From: Apostichopus japonicus
Taxonomy: Eukaryota; Echinodermata; Holothuroidea; Aspidochirotida; Stichopodidae
Assembly: GCF_037975245.1 (NCBI RefSeq)
Contig: NC_092580.1
Coordinates: forward strand, 4,192,501-4,256,500
Length of the DNA: 64,000 bases
Reading direction: 5' to 3'
Made by a program: the position numbers and the translations under genes. The notes under the pieces are model-generated. The model was not told the origin of the DNA and ran no database searches. It was given only the letters and a program-made list of their open reading frames with translations. Shown in pieces: positions 62,201 to 64,000 of this stretch. Positions within the stretch are counted from its first letter, which is position 1. Each line of letters begins with the position of its first letter.

Positions 62201-62561
62201 CCACGGTTTGTCATAATAAGTCCCAAGTAATGACTGTATCTTGTTACCAACTTCACCTGTGCTTTAGGTACAGAACTTTTTATAATTAAGCAACATCTTT
62301 CCTGACATAATTGACATAATTCAAGATATTTGAAGAAACCTTACCAATGGTTGGATCATTCCAATGCATATTACACTGTAGTTTACAATTACACTTACCA
62401 TTGACAGAGTCTTTTTTGGCTAGATTGATGTCAGAGATGTCAGCAAACTTTCCAAACCTATCTCTGATTTCAGAATCTGTAGTGCTACTTGGAAGGCCTC
62501 CAACAAATATCCTCTTGACTTGCTCTTCCATCTTGACTTGCTCTTCCATCTCAATGACCAT
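47173..62561 (-). CDS. NOL8: Nucleolar protein 8 (NOL8) orthologue, 14 coding exons
   Basis: Fourteen minus-strand exons join in frame (4599 bp, 1532 residues). Residues 17-103 form an RRM: RIFVGGL is RNP2, CFAHFNF occupies the RNP1 position, and it ends WQGKTLKIEKAKEDFLDR as in NOL8. Exon 5 opens with WVVGKYGRVLPVVYM, then KVVKFDPSKYIHHLK, the conserved NOL8 block. It continues as a Ser/Glu/Asp-rich region with a basic patch (KKRKRRKKK). The C-terminal exons carry the other NOL8 hallmarks: FQIKPQFEGERGTK, LQDKFGDDQRFKLDERF, NYLHFDPTREDH, LPEVSKELF and FFFTRDDDRMKG. Human NOL8 is about 1170 residues, so this protein is longer, mainly through exon 5. NOL8 is a nucleolar RNA-binding protein acting in pre-rRNA processing. 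The start is placed at the first in-frame ATG of the RRM exon (62561, good Kozak); ATG at 62549 is possible. Orthology is firm; the function is inferred from the family. Confidence 0.95.
48219..48298 (-). CDS. NOL8: NOL8 exon 13
   Basis: 80 bp between TTCCTCAG and GTAAGT; encodes VANQFCRGKDAHVTKVWNN and REEILR, following the conserved RMKG junction. Confidence 0.88.
48963..49045 (-). CDS. NOL8: NOL8 exon 12
   Basis: 83 bp; acceptor TTTCTTTTTGAAG, donor GTAAAG. Encodes QETTEEPPTKIPTVK then SFFFTRDDDRMK, matching the FFFF..DERL motif of NOL8. Confidence 0.88.
49610..49730 (-). CDS. NOL8: NOL8 exon 11
   Basis: 121 bp; an unusually pure T-run acceptor (13 T then GCAG) and donor GTAACT. Encodes VEEAVPFTDHVFTQKKKLRW and an acidic SSDSEEEMESKEDQ stretch. 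Confidence 0.88.
50730..51046. mobile_element. hAT MITE in NOL8 intron 10 (same family as 40845-41241)
   Basis: 317 bp with ends CAGCGGCGGAGCTAGGG and, on the minus strand, CAGTGGCGGAGCGCG. The flanks are CTCAACGT (50722-50729) and CTCAATGT (51047-51054): an 8-bp duplication with one C-to-T change at a CpG. It has no coding capacity. It contains the hairpin module at 50775-50825. Its right flank lies only about 25 bp from the exon 10 donor. Confidence 0.88.
50775..50825. repeat. hAT internal hairpin module, copy 5
   Basis: ACAATCTAAGCAGAGCGCC, then ACCACAGGTTGGAGCGGAAC. The stem is weakened by a C-to-A change in the right arm. Its place in the MITE matches copy 4 in the 40.8 kb element. Confidence 0.75.
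51085..51290 (-). CDS. NOL8: NOL8 exon 10
   Basis: 206 bp; acceptor TTTCTTTTCTTCGACAG, donor GTAAGA. A basic run (KAKRRKKNKK) precedes DDPDNPLPEVSKELF, the conserved LPEVSKE block, and FSFFSNVDED. Confidence 0.9.
51291..52914 (-). other. NOL8 intron 9
   Basis: AT-rich intron with a G run near 51900 and short TATATA repeats near 52700; no element recognised. Confidence 0.7.
52915..52995 (-). CDS. NOL8: NOL8 exon 9
   Basis: 81 bp; acceptor CATTTCCTTCCAG, donor GTAAAT. Encodes DMNYLHFDPTREDHSKFVLP, the highly conserved (L)HYDPTR.DH motif of NOL8. Confidence 0.93.
53759..54027 (-). CDS. NOL8: NOL8 exon 8
   Basis: 269 bp; acceptor TACTCTCAG, donor GTAAAT. Encodes LLKLQDKFGDDQRFKLDERF, an acidic stretch, and KARSLAVLENVLGKLLPRKK, as in vertebrate NOL8. 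Confidence 0.93.
54574..55024 (+). repeat. Probable LTR of a Ty3/Gypsy-like retrotransposon
   Basis: A 451-bp segment begins TGTTGGAACCGTGTCAC and ends TTCTACACA, followed at once by TGGTGAGTTCATC, a plausible primer-binding site, and about 130 bp later by gag. It lies antisense within NOL8 intron 7. No second LTR is present. A frame at 54584-54895 inside it has no motif. Confidence 0.45.
55156..55560 (+). pseudogene. Truncated gag of a Ty3/Gypsy-like LTR retrotransposon
   Basis: An open frame at 55156-55449 has the Gypsy gag layout, with a hydrophobic LLIRLGGQAFAYW segment followed by DYENIKENLKDVF. The coding signal then continues in shifted frames to about 55560, where the element ends abruptly before NOL8 exon 7. 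No protease, reverse transcriptase or integrase is present. It is a dead fragment. Confidence 0.55.
55609..55716 (-). CDS. NOL8: NOL8 exon 7
   Basis: 108 bp, phase 0 at both ends. Encodes MTLFDDSDDAEE and RFQIKPQFEGERGTK, the conserved RF.IKPQFEG motif. Confidence 0.93.
56239..56355 (-). CDS. NOL8: NOL8 exon 6
   Basis: 117 bp, phase 0 at both ends; acceptor TATATATTTCTAG, donor GTAAGA. Encodes KSSGKNHMRFESTSEDLSDS and an acidic tail, the region before the KPQFEG motif. Confidence 0.88.
56356..57324 (-). other. NOL8 intron 5
   Basis: AT-rich; an (ATT)n run at 56767-56780 after AGCACATTATAAATG resembles a short retroposon tail. A CGATCGATCGATCG run lies near 57235. Confidence 0.6.
57325..60294 (-). 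CDS. NOL8: NOL8 exon 5 (990 codons)
   Basis: One uninterrupted exon of 2970 bp; acceptor TTCTTTTTCTTTCAG, donor GTAAGT, phase 0 at both ends. It opens with NWVVGKYGRVLPV and DPSKYIHHLKQ (conserved) and is then low-complexity: many SSS/SDSSDED/EEES clusters, basic patches (KKRKRRKKK, KQKKKKSKKKQRK) and a C-terminal Lys/Gln-rich helix (KRLKAVKERQAELKQKQ). The acidic serine clusters look like casein-kinase-2-type sites, typical of nucleolar scaffold proteins. Antisense open frames here mirror the biased codon content. Confidence 0.95.
60399..60552 (-). CDS. NOL8: NOL8 exon 4
   Basis: 154 bp; acceptor TTATCCGTTCAG, donor GTGAGG. Encodes LSKEKVAEPQIAQNIIRPSR, RLLENLKKAGVTDFTM and GTGIAGEK. Confidence 0.92.
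60553..61027 (-). other. NOL8 intron 3
   Basis: 475 bp with a C-rich CCACCCCCACCCACC tract near 60850; no element recognised. Confidence 0.7.
61028..61106 (-). CDS. NOL8: NOL8 exon 3 (end of RRM)
   Basis: 79 bp; acceptor CATCCCGTAG, donor GTGAGG. Encodes ISTFNNTRWQGKTLKIEKAK and EDFLD, the last helix and strand of the RRM. Confidence 0.92.
61863..61925 (-). CDS. NOL8: NOL8 exon 2 (RRM)
   Basis: 63 bp; acceptor TTTTTTCCGATAG, donor GTAAGTAC. Encodes KLDHCFAHFNFHGNELQLKK with the RNP1-position segment. Confidence 0.92.
61981..62020. repeat. Dispersed 40-bp repeat, copy 1
   Basis: TGTACTTTGGGCAGCGATAC then AATAGTGTTCATCTGTCC. Nearly the same sequence recurs at 62746 in the same orientation. 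This copy is in NOL8 intron 1. Confidence 0.7.
62399..62561 (-). CDS. NOL8: NOL8 exon 1 (start and RRM RNP2)
   Basis: 163 coding bp ending at donor GTAAGTGT. Starts MVIEMEEQVKMEEQVK, then RIFVGGLPSSTT and IRDRFGKFADISDINL. A CAG at 62629-62631 after a T-rich stretch is a likely acceptor, so an untranslated first exon probably lies further right. Confidence 0.9.
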
Positions 62562-62562
62562 T

Positions 62563-62580
62563 TCAGACCAAATGAACCAT
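62563..62580 (-). promoter_or_regulatory. Minimal upstream ORF in the NOL8 leader
   Basis: ATGGTTCATTTGGTCTGA encodes five residues and stops one base before the NOL8 start codon, in a different frame. It could reduce initiation at the main ATG or favour the second ATG at 62549. It is seen directly; the effect is inferred. Confidence 0.4.
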
Positions 62581-62745
62581 GTTGTGTAGCTCAGTTGAAA
62601 AGTGGTAAAGCCCCAAGAAGAGCAAGGTCTGTTGATATGAAAAAATAGAAAACAATTTTTGAAAATTGTGGAAAGGTACAGTATGATGATAAATCTGTGT
62701 TTGAGTATTTTCTGGGACAGGCAAATCATTTGTTACTTCCATGTC

Positions 62746-62787
62746 TGTACTTTGGGCAGCAATACAATAAGTGTTAATCCGTCCATT
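62746..62787. repeat. Dispersed 40-bp repeat, copy 2
   Basis: TGTACTTTGGGCAGCAATAC then AATAAGTGTTAATCCGTCC, 765 bp from copy 1 and upstream of the RRM exon. Confidence 0.7.
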
Positions 62788-62799
62788 TGTAACTTCTTA

Positions 62800-63264
62800 T
62801 AAGTCGATCAAAACATGTTCTTTTAACTTCATTTATAAAAGAAGGGAGCACCCTTTGATACCCTTCTTGAAACACATTTGACAAAACGATAAAACTAGTA
62901 TGTGACGTTATTACGTTTATCCCCTTCCCCCCCCCTCCCACCCTCTTATACGCTTAAAATATTGTAGTCACCCGCAAACTCACTTAACTAATTTTAGTAA
63001 CAACAATCATGGAATGAGAGTCAAACGAAAGCTTATGAAAATAACGCAACTATTAACAGCTGGTTCAAAAAGTGACAGATCAAATCATTAGTTACGTAAC
63101 GATCTCTTGCATAGGCATGTTACGAATATCACAGAGAAAAAGAAGAGTAAAAAAATCCAGATAGTGAAAACAAACAGTAAAAAGAGAAATATAGTCCCTG
63201 ACAAAAACAAAGTGATGTAGAGAATGTTCCTCACAAATCGCCAGCTTAAAAATATTAGCCTAGT
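62800..63264. other. NOL8 upstream/leader region and possible end of the hAT remnant
   Basis: A C-rich run at 62925-62943. I could not identify a promoter, a leader exon or the terminal repeat of the flanking transposon here. Confidence 0.35.
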
Positions 63265-64000
63265 ACTTAACCCCAATAGTGGCAAATTCCCTCGACCCAT
63301 CAAACCATTTCTGCCGCCTCTGGTCTCTTTTTATCATATAAATCTCCTGGCTGCTGAACAGTCTCTCGCTAAGCACACTGGAATGTGGGCACATAAATAC
63401 TTCAACTGGTGCTAATTTTCCAAGACGGGAAATCTGTGGTAGTTTAACTCCCACCAGTCTAATGGATTACATTTGCGCCCTAGTAATGGTTCTGAAATGA
63501 ACATGTTTATGTCAAGTTTAAAATCAACTCCATCTGTCAACACCACATGCTGAACAGGCGCTTTTCTCCATTACGAATTGTGCATATTCCTTTAGAAAAA
63601 AGACCCTCGCTTTGAGCTGCATCACCTTCTTGCTGTTGGGCGGCAGAAACTACGGCAGGCGGGTCGTAAGCCACCTCAAACTCCAGCCAGTCAGCAGCTC
63701 TTTGATATGTTGCCTTGTCCGAGAAAAAAACTGTTTTAAAACGAGGATCTAGGAAACAGGCAAGTACTAGTAGCTTGTTTTCCTCCACTGTTGTAAAACG
63801 ACGGTTGAGGGATGCCAACATGGTACTCGTAAGGGTCTGTATGCCCTGGTCATCCTTGTGTTTTGATAGAGAGCACTGCAGCTGTGCAGCATCGACACTG
63901 ATGGAATAACCATTGATATGGTAGCTGATGCCAAAGACGCTTGCCGCGTAAGTTCTGCAAATCATCTCAATGTGGAAACAATTGTAGCAACAAGGTTCCA
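63265..64000 (-). pseudogene. hAT transposase remnant (C-terminal part), frameshifted
   Basis: From the right edge leftward: a frame at 63537-63965 with TMLASLNRRF, VEENKLLVLA and FLDPRFKTVFF, the LDPRFK block of Ac/Charlie-type hAT transposases. Next comes a second frame with NPLDWWELNYHRFPVL. A third frame has SSVLSERLFSSQEIY, the hAT dimerisation motif, and a fourth (near 63285) has NLPLLG. Each step needs a frame change and there is a stop after the HRFPVL segment, so the gene is dead. The N-terminal zinc finger and catalytic region lie beyond the window. Terminal repeats were not found. Confidence 0.8.

Overview
The window is from an animal nuclear genome. It holds intron-split genes with GT..AG junctions, a metazoan CUB-domain gene, an orthologue of the nucleolar protein NOL8, and abundant microsatellites, minisatellites, hAT-type DNA transposons, LINE tails and an LTR-retrotransposon fragment. 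It looks like an invertebrate, perhaps a marine deuterostome such as an echinoderm, but no sequence here settles the species.

Layout. From 1 to about 6.1 kb the minus strand carries the 5' part of a secreted or membrane CUB-domain gene. Three exons are visible: signal peptide plus CUB1a, CUB1b, and the start of CUB2. The gene runs off the left edge. From 6.7 to 46 kb coding density is very low. This stretch is dominated by tandem repeats at 7.0, 8.0-8.7, 13.2-14.0, 20.5-21.2, 24.3-24.9, 27.7-28.1, 31.7-33.0, 33.8-34.0 and 35.6-36.2 kb. The best gene candidate in it is a four-exon minus-strand gene (27419 to 19421) whose splice phases join into one 91-residue ORF starting with a signal peptide; I do not recognise it. 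An isolated exon-like segment lies at 12.7 kb. At 37.9-38.5 kb two LINE/SINE-type tails point away from each other.

From 40.0 to 42.3 kb there is a three-deep nest of hAT-like elements. Each has terminal inverted repeats and its own perfect 8-bp target-site duplication (GTTAAAGA, CTTGGCAA, AGTAAGGG). A hairpin-containing module recurs inside them and again in a relative at 50.7 kb.

From 47.2 to 62.6 kb on the minus strand lies a complete 14-exon NOL8-like gene: an N-terminal RRM, a very large acidic/serine-rich exon of 990 codons, and the conserved C-terminal segments. All 14 exons join in frame to about 1532 residues. Its introns hold a hAT MITE and an antisense LTR-retrotransposon fragment. 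At the right edge is a frameshifted hAT transposase remnant.

The two recognised genes are not functionally linked: one is extracellular, the other acts in nucleolar ribosome biogenesis.
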